Shown: positions 21,472 through 37,313 of the stretch, piece after piece | How the letters are laid out: every line of letters starts with the position of its first letter | How positions within the stretch are numbered: position 1 is the stretch's first letter | DNA from: Adiantum capillus-veneris | Lineage: Eukaryota; Streptophyta; Polypodiopsida; Polypodiales; Pteridaceae | Length of the DNA stretch: 64,000 bases | Direction of reading: 5' to 3' | Assembly (NCBI GenBank): GCA_014529385.2 | Contig: CM043953.1 | Span: forward strand, 113,399,549 to 113,463,548 | Translations under genes and position numbers: made by a program | Notes under the pieces: model-generated | The model's database searches: none | Seen by the model: only the letters and a program-made list of their open reading frames with translations | Told to the model about the DNA's origin: nothing

Positions 21472-21690
21472 TATGTAGATGCTTTAATCAATTTACTAGA
21501 GGAGTTTCAAAATGTATTTTTTGGTGATTTACTAGATAGTTTGCCACCATCTTGGAAAATAGACCATGGCATAGATGTTTTGCTAGGTTCAAAACCTATA
21601 AGAAAATCCATTTATAGATTAAGCCATTTCAAACCAAAAGAAGTGAAAAAAAATATTAACTAAATACTTGAACAAAATCTTTATTAGGCA
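21472..21690 (+). pseudogene. Gypsy pol fragment (protease-RT linker)
   Basis: Plus frame reading LINLLEEFQNVFFGDLLDSL, then PPSWKIDHGIDVLLGSKPIR and YRLSHFKPKEVKK. This is the conserved segment before the RT fingers of gypsy elements. It ends abruptly at about 21690, where the LARD-like LTR similarity begins. A 21-bp direct repeat (GCTAGGTTCAAAACCTATAA) occurs at 21451 and 21582, the second copy lying inside the coding segment. A relic of a separate insertion. Confidence 0.65.
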
Positions 21691-21693
21691 TGC

Positions 21694-22612
21694 TTGTGCA
21701 TAATATTTCCAACTCACTTTGTATAAGTGTTGGGCTCACTTGGAGTTCCAAAGTTGTATGTGCTAGTTAGAGGGCTCAATCTTAAACCCATAGTAGGAGG
21801 GATTGTGGTGAAAGCCTTTAAAAGGAAGCCTTTGTGCAAGGAGGCTTCATTCTTGAGTATCCACTCTTGAGGATCCACTTTTGAGAGCTCTCTCTCTCTT
21901 GAGTGTTCACTCTATGGCCTAATCTTGAGCTTAGTGTCCATGCTTAAGAGGCTAGGACTAATCCATTGTAATTAGAGTAAGCTCTTCTTGATTAATTTGA
22001 TTCCTATTTTCTCATTAGTCTACTTCTTCTCTACATTTCATTATGTCATGAAGTAGTATTACACTCTCATTATTCTAGATTTAAGAGAGGTATGTACTTC
22101 TTGGTATTAACCACTCCTATTTTTCTACAAGCATTTGATTTGTGATATTTAGCATCACTAATTAGGTTGATTAAGTTGGGTCTTAATCTTGTAATTAGTG
22201 TGTGTGCCCTGTTGTTTGCTTGTGTGTAGATAGGTTTTATGAAACTCTAGCACCATTCACCTCATGTGTGTAGCTATTGTTGAAGTGCCGTGATTGACAT
22301 GTGGTGATTGGAGAGGCCAACACCAATGTAATTAGTGTGTGCTTATCATTAGTGTGCTTAGGGTTTCTAATCTAAGGTAAGTCGGACTTCGGTGGACTTG
22401 ATGTGTGTAGGAGTTGATTGATTAGGGATTAAAGTATGATTAGAGTTAGTCTTGCCATGGCTAATCTCTACTTGCATTGGAGAGGTGATCTCTTGAATCA
22501 TCTATTTCTATTCATCCGATGCTCGTGCTTCCATGCCCTATCCGGGTTGCCAATCCACAGATTTGATAATTTTTTGTGGGTTGGGATCAAGTCGTTGCTA
22601 TGCCTCCCAACA
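21694..22612 (+). repeat. LARD 5' LTR, 5'-truncated
   Basis: From TGTGCATAATATTTCC to CTCCCAACA. Overlaps the right LTR copy for about 510 bp and then continues to the PBS. The missing start (TGTTAGCATTGGTAACAC in the right copy) is replaced by the gypsy fragment. Confidence 0.83.
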
Positions 22613-22614
22613 TT

Positions 22615-22632
22615 TGGCGCCATTGTAGGGGA
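22615..22632 (+). promoter_or_regulatory. LARD primer-binding site
   Basis: TGGCGCCATTGTAGGGGA, a slightly diverged form of the TGGCGCCGTTGCCGGGGA site common in plant gypsy elements. G2 uses the same site type at 50714. Confidence 0.85.
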
Positions 22633-28134
<5,502 letters not shown>

Positions 28135-28146
28135 AAAAGGGGGAAA
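28135..28146 (+). promoter_or_regulatory. LARD polypurine tract
   Basis: AAAAGGGGGAAA ends at the first base of the right LTR (TGTTAGCATTGG). Confidence 0.88.
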
Positions 28147-28383
28147 TGTTAGCATTGGTAACACATGCTACACTGGTTGTGCATCAAGTGGGAGATATGC
28201 TATGGTTGTGCATAATATTTCCAACTCACTTTGTATAAGTCTTGGGCTCACTTGGAGTTCCAAAGTTTTATGTGCTTGTTAGAGTGCTCAAGCTTAAACC
28301 CATAGTAGAAGGGATTGTGGTGAATGCCTTAAAAAGAAAGCATTTATGCAAGGAGGCTTCATTCTTGAGTATCCACTTTTGAG

Positions 28384-28431
<48 letters not shown>

Positions 28432-28714
28432 TTCACTCTATGGCCTAGCCTTGAGCTTAATGTCCATGCTTAAGAGGCTAGGACTAATCCATAGTAATTA
28501 GAGTAAGCTCTTCTTGATTAATCTAATTCCTATTTTCTCATTAGTCTACTTCTTCTCTACATTTCATTATGTCATGAAGTAGTATTATACTCTCATTATT
28601 CTAGATTTAAGAGAGGTATGTACTTTTTGCTATTAACCACTCCTATTCTTCTACAAGAATTTGATTTGTGATATTTAGCATCACTAATTAGGTTGATTGA
28701 GTTGGGTCTTAATC
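28147..28714 (+). repeat. LARD 3' LTR, 3'-truncated
   Basis: Begins TGTTAGCATTGG. Similarity to the left LTR stops at GGGTCTTAATC (28714). Includes (CT)n at 28386-28428. Confidence 0.83.
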
Positions 28715-29897
28715 AAATTGATTGGTAACAAAATATTAAACAATTTGTTAGCAGTAAAACATTAAACTGTAATATAATCAAACACATAAGTGATTTTAAA
28801 GGTTAAAAATTAAACAAGTTAGGGGTCGCTAATTTAACGGTCAAGAGGCACTAGAGGTCAACTATTAATACCATGGACAAGCTTCTCAATTCTCTCTGGT
28901 AAATTAAGATGTTTAATCACGAGAGCAAAGTATTTCATGTCTGAGGGTTGACTAGAGGCTATACCTAGAAGACCTTGTAGTTAAGCTACGATAAAAGGAA
29001 TTGCTCATGAAATCATCACATGACTTATTCCCTTTCCTTTGACCCCCCAAATTTTTTTCACATTGATTCAATTTTGATGTGTGTGCTTATTTTGTATGCC
29101 TTGGGCTTTTTTCTTTTCAAGGAAAAGCTCCCACACTAGGAACATCTAGGGCTCCAATACCATAGGCAATGCATGTGAGTGAAGTACCAGATCAAGATGG
29201 GATTTCTCTTCCAACTTAAGATTTTACATTGTGGCACTTTTGATTTTTTGTTTGTTTATTTTCAGCATTTCAATTTTGTAACTTTGGGGGGTCATATGAC
29301 ACTGTTTCCCTCCCCAGGCTCATCACACTAGTAAGCTCCCTTTATAATACTTAAGCTAAAGATCAATAGGGACTAAGCCCACTAGAAAGCCCTAGTACAT
29401 TGCACACAATGCTACCTAAATTGGATTTAGAACCTAAATTAACCTTTGATTATTAGGAAGGCATTCCCCATTGTATTAAGAGAAGATCTCCAAAACCTAA
29501 CTTGGTCAAACTAGCTTAGTCAGACTGCTTGATTTTTAAACCTAGACAAGGGATTATGACAGAAAATTATATTGAATCTAAGAAAATGTGATGAATATTG
29601 TGCTACCAATCACATTTAAAGTAGATAAACATGGATGCAAAAAAAAAAGACAAGGGGCAATGCTAATGGACAAGAAACACATGTTAGTGTTGATGATAGC
29701 GCTTGATTCAAAGAGTGAATGAGAGAAAGATTCCATGAAGTTTAAAATCCTAACAATGGCAACGCGTTCATGTACACACTAGAAAACACAAGGAACACCT
29801 CTAGGAGACACATCAGTGGAAAGAGGCACCAACCTTTATGAACACAATCCAACAACATAAGGAGCCCTAACCTGATTAGTTACACCCCCCTAGAGAG
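28715..29897. other. Non-coding stretch
   Basis: AT-rich, no domain-bearing frame on either strand. It may be downstream or LTR sequence of G3, but no second copy lies in the window to test this. Confidence 0.5.
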
Positions 29898-30323
29898 TCA
29901 AGAAAACAGGATATTGAATAGATGAGCAGGTAGCCCTAGGTCTAAACCCCTATCCTCCTCATCATTGAGAAAAACAAAGTCATAATCCATGAGACCATAC
30001 GTGCCATCCATGTAATCATGTAACTCTTCCTCATCATTAGAGGCACAAATTCTCACTAAGAACGTCACTAGACGTCTATAGCTATCTTGGTCAAGAGGGT
30101 AAGCTTGTGCAATCGAGGAGATTTCATCTACTAAGTATGGACCAATTGTGGTTAAGATATGTATCATCCATTCTAATTCATCGAAATTCCTCTCACATTC
30201 TAGCGTATCTACCAAATCCCATTCACAGGCCAGCATCGGATAGACTATGTGAAACACTTGTGAAAAGTAAAGAGGGCATCTCTCACCCAAGGTAGCAGTG
30301 GATGACTCTAGTATACTATCCAT
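29898..30323 (-). CDS. Orphan ORF, 141 aa, function unknown
   Basis: An uninterrupted ATG-to-stop frame in a region where all other frames are broken. The protein starts MDSILESSTATLGERCPLYF, has a leucine-rich helical middle (LEWMIHILTTIGPYLVDEIS) and a strongly acidic C-terminal part (ASNDEEELHDYMDGTYG, NDEEDRGLDLG). It has no signal peptide, membrane span or known motif. A TATATATATA run (30511-30521) lies about 190 bp upstream on the minus strand, a fitting distance for a TATA box plus 5' UTR. It lies downstream of the G3 pol remnant on the same strand, so it could be an accessory ORF of that element, a captured gene piece, or chance. Confidence 0.4.
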   Translation of the reverse strand: MDSILESSTATLGERCPLYFSQVFHIVYPMLACEWDLVDTLECERNFDELEWMIHILTTIGPYLVDEISSIAQAYPLDQDSYRRLVTFLVRICASNDEEELHDYMDGTYGLMDYDFVFLNDEEDRGLDLGLPAHLFNILFS

Positions 30324-30510
30324 ATTTTTACAATAGATAGATGATGGTTAGAGTGAAAATAGTATAAGGGTCATGTTAAAAGGTCGTGTCCTTGTGCATA
30401 ATGTGTTTTTATGATTTTGGGTCATGTATTAGAACTTGTAGGTTTCCAGCTTTTTATTTGGTGACTCTTGCTCTTTTACTTTTTTAATTTGTTTTTCTTG
30501 AATGTAGGGC

Positions 30511-30521
30511 TATATATATAT
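30511..30521 (-). promoter_or_regulatory. Possible TATA box for the orphan ORF
   Basis: TATATATATAT, palindromic, about 190 bp before the ATG at 30323 on the minus strand. TATA runs are common in AT-rich plant DNA, so support is weak. Confidence 0.25.
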
Positions 30522-31212
30522 ACATTTCCTAAAATTGAAAGATTGAGAGGTCAGGGACGAGGGTAAAGAGAGAAGCAAGTGAATGATGGATGTCAGAAAA
30601 CACTCCCCCCTTCCTTGGGTAGATCATACCTTTTGGAATGATGTCGTCACCTTTTGAAACCAATTATTCTAAGTTGTCATGGGTGAAGACTTTGACCATT
30701 AGTTGTTGACCGCCCTAGGCGTTTTATCTAGTTTCAAGGGTGGTAAGGTACTCTCCCATGATTTTATTTGCAACATTGTTGTAGGTGGTGAACTTACAAT
30801 GGGAGGTGCAAATTCTTTCTTGTTTGTATGGATATTTATAGTGGTAGGTGGAGGTTGTGTGGAAACTTCTATTTCCGTATATGAACTACATAAAGTAAGA
30901 AGTTTCATTTGTTTTTTCTATAAATGAGCTGAGCGAAACAAGTTGTTTTCGCTTGGGTACCCAAACTAACTCTAGATCAAGTGTATAGTGTTAGTGATCT
31001 TTCCCTTTCCATGATCTTCAATTGAATTTATAGTTACAGGCAAGATTTGACTCACATGGGTCAGGTGACAGGTAAGAACACAATTTACGTTTTGGCAGCC
31101 AGATTTGATCATTTTCTTTATAGTAGCCTTGGGCTTCCAATAGTTGTTTAGGAATCCAACACAACATTTTCTTACATTTCTGGGAGCGAGTGGGGCATCT
31201 CTTACAAGGCTC
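30522..31212. other. Decayed region downstream of G3 pol
   Basis: Minus-strand fragments with some coding flavour (for example CKKRCPTRSQKCKKMLCW-like text near 31150-31200) but broken by stops. No assignable function. Confidence 0.4.
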
Positions 31213-31810
31213 CTATTTTTTAGCATCAACAATGGTCACTAAAGAAGCTTTAGGGACCCACTTGTATGTTTTCTTTGTTATATTAGAATGGTTCTTGTGT
31301 GCCTCAAGCTTTGTTTCAACTACAAAAGTTGAAGCTCTAGAGAGTTGGGCTATAGGGACATATGGTTCAACCTCCTGGACATGCACTATTTTGGGTTTTA
31401 TCTCCTCATCAGAAGGTAATATCTCAGGTACTATGGCTTGAGTGGCAGGGCTAAGAGTTGGTTTCTCCCCCAATCAATAGTGCATTTGGTCGCTATCATC
31501 CACGTATGTCCTAGGTTTATATTATCTTCTATAGTTCCAGCAAGCATGACCAAAAAGTCTTGAGCTACAACCCCGTTGTCATAACTGATAGAAGTGTGTC
31601 ACATTCCAAAAACCGTATTTTTTACTTCTTGACACCCTTGACTTGGATAGTACTCTCAGATAGAGATGGATTTCCTAACTGACACCACACCCTATATGAA
31701 AACAGATTATATTTAGCACCCGTGTCCAATAAGGCATTATATAGCACTTTTCCATAGGTGTTATTTAACTCAATAGGGCTTTGTAGAGGTGTGTCAGAGT
31801 CCAACCAATC
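31213..31810 (-). pseudogene. G3 region downstream of integrase with a DTGA protease-like motif
   Basis: On the minus strand, about 300 bp past integrase, the frame reads KVLYNALLDTGAKYNLFSYR, then VWCQLGNPSLSESTIQVKGV. This is a typical start of a retropepsin: hydrophobic residues, Asp-Thr-Gly-Ala, then a helix. A second strand-like part continues in another frame (YDNGVVAQDFLVMLAGTIED near 31500-31570). The following frame (31473-31213) reads IVPEILPSDEEIKPKIVHVQ and is Pro/Glu-rich. G3 already has a gag-side protease at 35780-36130, so this would be an additional domain in an unusual place. Broken by stops. Confidence 0.5.
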
Positions 31811-31982
31811 ATCCTCTGTTTCAATGTGAAATGCATGTGTGACTCCAAGGTTGGCCTCTCATTGGTGCCTTATACGTTGTTGTCACTCCTTAGACTCAGC
31901 TTGAGATTGTATCTTTTTTAATTCTGCTTGTGCGTTGGCTGCCTTTTTTTTAATGGATGGCACGTAGCTCCTCTTGGCTTAA

Positions 31983-32943
31983 ATGATCATAGTCTCTTTT
32001 AAATATGCTCCCATTGAGGAATCCAATGGTTCAACTCCATCAAGAGTTTCCACGCAAATGGTACCTTGTCGGGTGATTTTGCATACTCTATATGGTTCTT
32101 TTCCCGCATATTTCAACTTTTTCTTTTCGTTTTGTACTCCATACATAAGGACTTTATCACCAACATTGATTTCTTTGTTTTGTCAAACCATTTCTTTCTC
32201 CTATCTTTCTCCACAAGTGCATTTTGCACAACCAATTGCCTTTCTTTGTCTAACCTCTCAAGGATATATAAACACTCAACTAAAGGGTTACCATCCCAAC
32301 CTTCTTGTGAAGCTACCCGTAGACTAGGAATTACAAACTCCCATGGCATAATTGCTTCTTGGCCATATACCATTTTGAATGGTGTACAATTAATAGCCAC
32401 TTTATAAGAAGTACGATAAGCCCATAGAGTTGATGTCAGCTTCAATCTTAATCTGTGTGATGAGCGTCCACTATTTTGGTCAAGATAGAAATTAAGGTCT
32501 TGTTAGTGCTCTCAGCTTGGCCATTTTCTTGTGGGTAATATAGTGTAGACTTATGGTTAGCTATCATGAAGTTGGTAGTGAGTTTCTTTATCAATCCATT
32601 TCTAAAATGAGTACACTGTCACTCACAATCTCAAAGGGATGACCAATCATGTAATAATGTTCTCAAAGAGAAACTTGGTAGTTGACCTTGCATCAGCCTT
32701 GCATGTCACCCTGGCTTCCACCCACTTTGTCACATAGTCAGTGGCAACGATAATATATTGAGATTGAGTGTTACAAGCCGCCATACTAATTGGGCCTACA
32801 AAGATTAAACCCCATTTTTCAAATGTTTGAGTCACTTTAACAGGATGTAAGGGCATCTTATCCTTTTTTTGTGTGATCTTGTAATGTTGGCATTCATCAC
32901 ACCCTTTTGCAAAAAGTGATGCATCCTTGAATAAGGTAGTCCA
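31983..32943 (-). pseudogene. G3 integrase
   Basis: Minus strand. Zinc-binding end (GCDECQHYKITQKKDKM near 32860-32900) follows the RNase H frame. The core reads FEKWGLIFVGPIS (Ile where the first catalytic Asp of WGLDFVGP is expected), IIVATDYVTKWVEA, HPFEIVSDS and YYPQENGQAESTNKTL (second Asp and Glu regions) across shifted frames. The C-terminal part (LWAYRTSYKVAINCTPFKMV, 32113-32445) is open for 110 codons. Integrase would insert the DNA copy; this copy is dead. Confidence 0.75.
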
Positions 32944-33703
32944 CTAATAGCCTAATTGCAACACCTTTCTAATAGTTAGTTCCCCCGAGAAATGTCCTTC
33001 GGCTATACCCATGTGGGCTTCTTGCAGTATGTATAAATACTCAACCTCACAAGCACAACGTCTAAGAATATCGTCCTTCCCTAGCTTGTAGAGAGTTCTT
33101 GCAGTTAGAGAATAAGGTTCACATTCTTTTAACAGTTTTTGAGCTATATCCTTATGAAGCTCCTTGGGTGGAAAACCGTTAACTAAAAAGTTCACAATCT
33201 TCTCACTCCATTTAGGCATGGTCTCGACTAGGAATAGGGAAGTATCGAGCAATTCATCATCAATTCCAGTAGGGGTTTCACCATTGGGTATGCAAGACAA
33301 ATGATCCACCATGACATGTATTTTATCGGGTCTCACTACAATAGTAATATCAAACTCAAGAAGAATTAACAACCATTGTGTAATTCTTCCTATGGAACAA
33401 GGTTTATTTACTAGATACAACAATGCTTGATGATCAACATAAAACAAACTTGTTGGAAAGAAGGTAGCAACGAAATTTTTTCACTGCGTAAATCATAGCT
33501 AAACCTTCCCACTCTGTAGCGAAAAAAAACTTGTTGGCAAGAAGGTAGTAGCGAAATTTCTTCACTGCGTAAATCATAGCTAAACCTTCCATCTTAGCAT
33601 CATTTAATTGCCAATTTGCAAATCTAATGGGGTAGTCCAATTTACGTTCTCCTGGTTGAGCTAGCACACACCCAATAGAAAAGTTTGATGCATCAATATG
33701 CAC
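32944..33703 (-). pseudogene. G3 RNase H and integrase zinc region
   Basis: MHIDASNFSIGCVLAQPGER carries the first RNase H Asp, followed by YPIRFANWQLNDAKMEGLAM with the Glu. An 81-bp in-frame tandem duplication repeats EGLAMIYAVKKFRYYLLANK as EGLAMIYAVKKFRCYLLSNK. The downstream frame (33447-32944) holds FYVDHQALLYL (third Asp) and HVMVDHLSCIPNG, then the H-x-x-x-H region MGIAEGHFSGELTIRK. A frameshift lies between the two frames around 33440. Confidence 0.8.
33451..33612. repeat. 81-bp tandem duplication in G3 RNase H
   Basis: Unit from TGTTGGAAAGAAGGTAG repeats after 81 bp as TGTTGGCAAGAAGGTAG. Since 81 is a multiple of three the frame is kept (27 residues). Units differ at several positions, so the duplication is not new. 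Confidence 0.9.
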
Positions 33704-33751
33704 ATGGAAAATTACATTTCAATCGGGCACTCGTCGAATAGAAGCAATGGT

Positions 33752-34515
33752 TCAGGTTTTTTTTAATGACTCATAAGCATAGTCACACTCTACGGTCCAG
33801 TGGAACTCAATAATAAGCTTGTACAAAGGACAAGCTATTATGGAAAAGTTTAAAATAAACCACCTGTAATAACCAACATAGCCCATAAACCTTTGAACTC
33901 CTTTATAGTTTGTAGGTGGTGGCAAATTGGAAATGGCTTTAACTTTGCTCTCATCTATGGAAATCCAGTTTTGGGACACTATATACCCTAAAATGATTCC
34001 ATGTTTAACCCAAAATTGGCATTTGAAAGGGTTTAAGGAGATGCGATACAATCTGTACTTCTCAAACACTTTTCGTAAACATGATAGATGTTCCTTCCAA
34101 GAGAAATAAACACAAAGGTCATCTAAGAAAGCTTCACAAAACTCCGTCAATTATTCTCTAAAAGCAGTGTTTATCAATATTTGGAAGGTAGCAGGGGCAT
34201 TAGTTAAGCCAAAAGCAATAACACAAAATGCGAACACTCCGAATTAGGTTATAAAAGCCATTTTAGCTTGGTCCTCTAGTGCAATTGTGATTTGATTGTA
34301 TCCAGAGTACCCATTTTAAAAGTTATAAGGTTCCTTTCTTGCAACTCTTCAAGCACATGTTCCGAATGTGGCAAGGGGTAATGGTCTCTCCTAGTGGCGG
34401 CATTGACCTTTTTGAGATCCATGCACACTCTGAGTCTCCCATTATTTTTTGGCACATTAACTATTAGAGACACCCATTTTGAGTGCTCAATAGGGTATAT
34501 GAATACGCATATCAC
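33752..34515 (-). pseudogene. G3 reverse transcriptase
   Basis: Upstream frame: WVSLIVNVPKNNGRLRVCMD, LKKVNAATRRDHYPLPHSEH (fingers and palm). Downstream frame: FCEAFLDDLCVYFSWKEHL with an intact DD pair (about 34118-34123), then RLYRISLNPFKCQFWVKHG and RFMGYVGYYRWFI. About 120 bp between them, covering the GxxNAPATFQ region, is in a shifted frame. The motif style (DDLCVY, NPFKC) matches G2. Confidence 0.8.
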
Positions 34516-35779
34516 AAGATTTTGAATTTCTTCTTGAACAATCTTTGCATACTTAGGATTTATTGGGTAGGGTCATTGTTGGGCTGGCTTAGCCATGCTA
34601 TTCATGGGGATCGTGTGTTGCACCACGGAAGGTGGAACGCCTTTCATATCATGATATGTCCAAGAAAATCTACATTGAATTCCTTGAGAAGTTCTTTAAG
34701 TACATACTCCCAAGTATTTGTCAGATTTTGGGCAATAAAAACAGGTTTTGACTCCTCACCTAGGTCTGCTAACTCTATTTCTTTAACTATTGTGGGACCA
34801 TCATAGACTCCATTGCTTCCATTGATAGGTGTTCCTAGGCCTTTGTATACATAACCTTACGTTCCTCTGTGGTGTAGGATTTGAAATGTTCAAGTGCAGG
34901 GTGTAAGTCTGTGGGGTCTTATTGCTCTATGGACTGTGATTTTTCTTCCGCTTCGTTTTGTTGTTGAGCTAACTCTCAATTTTGTCCTCTCCTTTACGAT
35001 ACGGCTCAACTTTGGCTTCTCTGTAGCCTGTAGCTGTGTGATTTCAATGGGTTGTGGACTACACCACATAACGCTTTGAAGGTATTCACCCCATTTATCT
35101 ACCAACTTATGATGAGCATCACAAGCCCCTATATAATTAAGCCATTTTGTGGTAGATTTCTTTTCATTTATTCTAGCACATATAATTGCTCGATATTATC
35201 GCCTCTTATATCTCTTACTCTTCTTGTCTAATTTTTTATTAGGATCGATCTCTAGTGAAGAGTCACTAGATGAATCGCTACTCGTGTCGTCTCCTCTCCC
35301 GAATAGATTCTCATCTCAGGTACCATTGGGTCTTGAGTGGTTCATCCCCACATTTGCACCAAAATTTAACTCAGATTATTCGTCTTCAGTATCAATATCA
35401 ATTGATGATTGTAACTCCAAATTGTGTAGGTTATAGTCTTTTGAGATGCTACTGGTCTCAATGTCAGTCAAGCCTTCATTTGGTAGGTCATTAGAAGCTA
35501 TATGCATTGCTCTAGGTATGAGTGGTGGCATTTCATCCCCCTCATGCGTTACCTAAGTTGTCCCCCTATTTCCCCAAGTGTCTATGGTTGCTGCTAGGTG
35601 GACCAAATCCACATTGTCAAACTTAGTCATCCCAGGTAGAACATCCATATAAGGAGAATCTTCCCCAACATCACTGTCCATTTTACATGTGTAACAATAC
35701 TGCAATGGAGCCGAGTGAATTGTGATGTCACATCTATGATCAATTATAAATCTATTTCCTAGAGTATGTGCTCGACTAG
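34516..35779 (-). other. G3 protease-RT spacer, decayed
   Basis: Minus-strand fragments are open but interrupted (for example LPGMTKFDNVDLVHLAATID near 35600). They correspond in place to the acidic spacer seen in G2 between protease and RT. No catalytic motif. Confidence 0.5.
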
Positions 35780-36190
35780 TTACAAGATCGACACGAATGA
35801 CGAAGTCTTGGAACTGCAAGTAGACATGGTTTTTAGACCAGTCATGCACCACTTTTGCTTCATGAAAAGACGTCTTAAGATCATTTTATATGACATAGTG
35901 TGCTTGGAAAAATCCATAACAATGAAGGTATTCCTTATGTTGTGTCCAAAGACCTTGATCTTGAGATCCTCTAGCATCCCAATAGGTTTAACAATAGTCC
36001 CATTGGCCATCTTTATTACTCCGTTTGTAGTCCCAAGGTGAGATTTTCCCATAGATTCCTAGCAATTCTTAGTCACAATGCTAACCCCAACGCCACCATC
36101 AAGGATTCCCTTCACAGTTAATCCCTTGGTAGTGATTGATATGGTCACATTGGGGAATTTCAAACTCCGAGAAAAAACATTTCGAGCAAT
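35780..36190 (-). pseudogene. G3 gag-side protease
   Basis: VTISITTKGLTVKGILDGGV, then GVSIVTKNC and a stop, then GVIKMANGTIVKPIGMLEDL and NTFIVMDFSKHTMSYKMILR. This matches the G2 protease layout (AILDSGEGVAIATKKIWEKW; LGILDQIVV; DIILGRPFMR). The active site reads DGG in place of DSG. A stop and frameshift around 36055 break it. Confidence 0.7.
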
Positions 36191-36308
36191 CATAAAACCG
36201 AGCAGAGCCAAACATGATTGATATAAAGGAAAATAATAAAAGGCATTTGCATAACAAAAGACATACAATAGTTTAGCTATCCATAGACACCTTCCCCCCT
36301 CCCCCACC

Positions 36309-36311
<3 letters not shown>

Positions 36312-36405
<94 letters not shown>

Positions 36406-36606
36406 GCACATCCTTACAGACCCAGCTTGTAGTAGTTGTAATTTTATTTCGGTTCTTTTTTATTCCGGACATGATATCAGATTCACTATGTTGTAACAGC
36501 TTGGTCTCATAGGTCATTTTGGCCTTTTGAAGACGTTAATATATCATTTCATTTCTCTCTCTCTCTCTCTCTCTCTTGCTCTCTCTCTCTCTCTCTCTCT
36601 CTCTCT
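36312..36606. repeat. (CT)n microsatellites, two arrays
   Basis: 36312-36401 is about 45 perfect CT units. 36554-36606 is CT with one TG interruption. About 150 bp of unique DNA separates them. Confidence 0.95.
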
Positions 36607-37313
36607 AAAATGTATTTCTTGGGGAATGCTTACAAGTATGGATGCTAACCAACCAACCGCACAAATGTTACAATTAGGTATTCCTGACACAAACGGACCT
36701 ATGCACCTAGGTACGCAGACCAAACAGGAGAGAGATATATATTCAAAGCCTTGTTTGGGTATGCTCATAACATCACCCACATAAATATCATCATCATCAT
36801 ATCCATTTGCAGCTTTCAAATCATGCACTTAAATGTTGAAACCCCATTACATCGTGTAATGGAGTAGAGAATGTCCCCTCTCTCGATGTGGTGCGTAGGT
36901 GGTATACTTGGGTTTGCTTGGTTTGCAGAGAAATGTCTTAAATATATTTTAGATTCTCTATGCAGCGCCACAGAGAACGTCAAGGCTTGTTGTTTTTTCC
37001 ACCACTATGTCTTTATTGTGTTTCTGGCTGGCTTAGCACGTGACATGCTCTCGGGTTTCTTCTAAGCTGCAAGTAGTAAACGACCCCACAAGCACAAGTC
37101 GCAATATTTGGCTACATTGGAAAACCTCTCTCTCTCTCTCTCTCTCTCTCTTTTCATACATGAATTGAAACAGATTATAGTGAAGAAATCATGAGCTTCT
37201 ATTGAAGAGAAGCTATGCAAGGAAAGGAATGGCCAACTACAATGGGGCCCATTTATTTAAAAGGTAACAACAACTTGGAAAATCTAGTATCTAAGAGTGG
37301 TAGAGTTTAGTTT
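36607..37313. other. Non-coding DNA between G3 and the lipid-transfer-like gene
   Basis: No supported gene. A (CT)n array lies at 37126-37150. The last few hundred bases are the 3' flank of the minus-strand gene at 37314-37658. No clear polyadenylation signal was identified. Confidence 0.5.

Larger units (their letters stand above)
31213..36190 (-). mobile_element. G3, pol half: decayed Ty3/gypsy element
   Basis: Minus strand, order protease (35780-36130), spacer, RT, RNase H, integrase, then an extra protease-like segment. The gag half lies at 42120-43657 plus 49408-49872, separated by the microsatellite/LINE/LTP block and by Copia-4. RT phrases (WVSLIVNVPKNNGRLRVCMD) are close to those of G2, so both belong to one broad group. 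LTRs were not identified. Linking the two halves as one element is inference from strand, order and similarity to G2. Confidence 0.65.
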
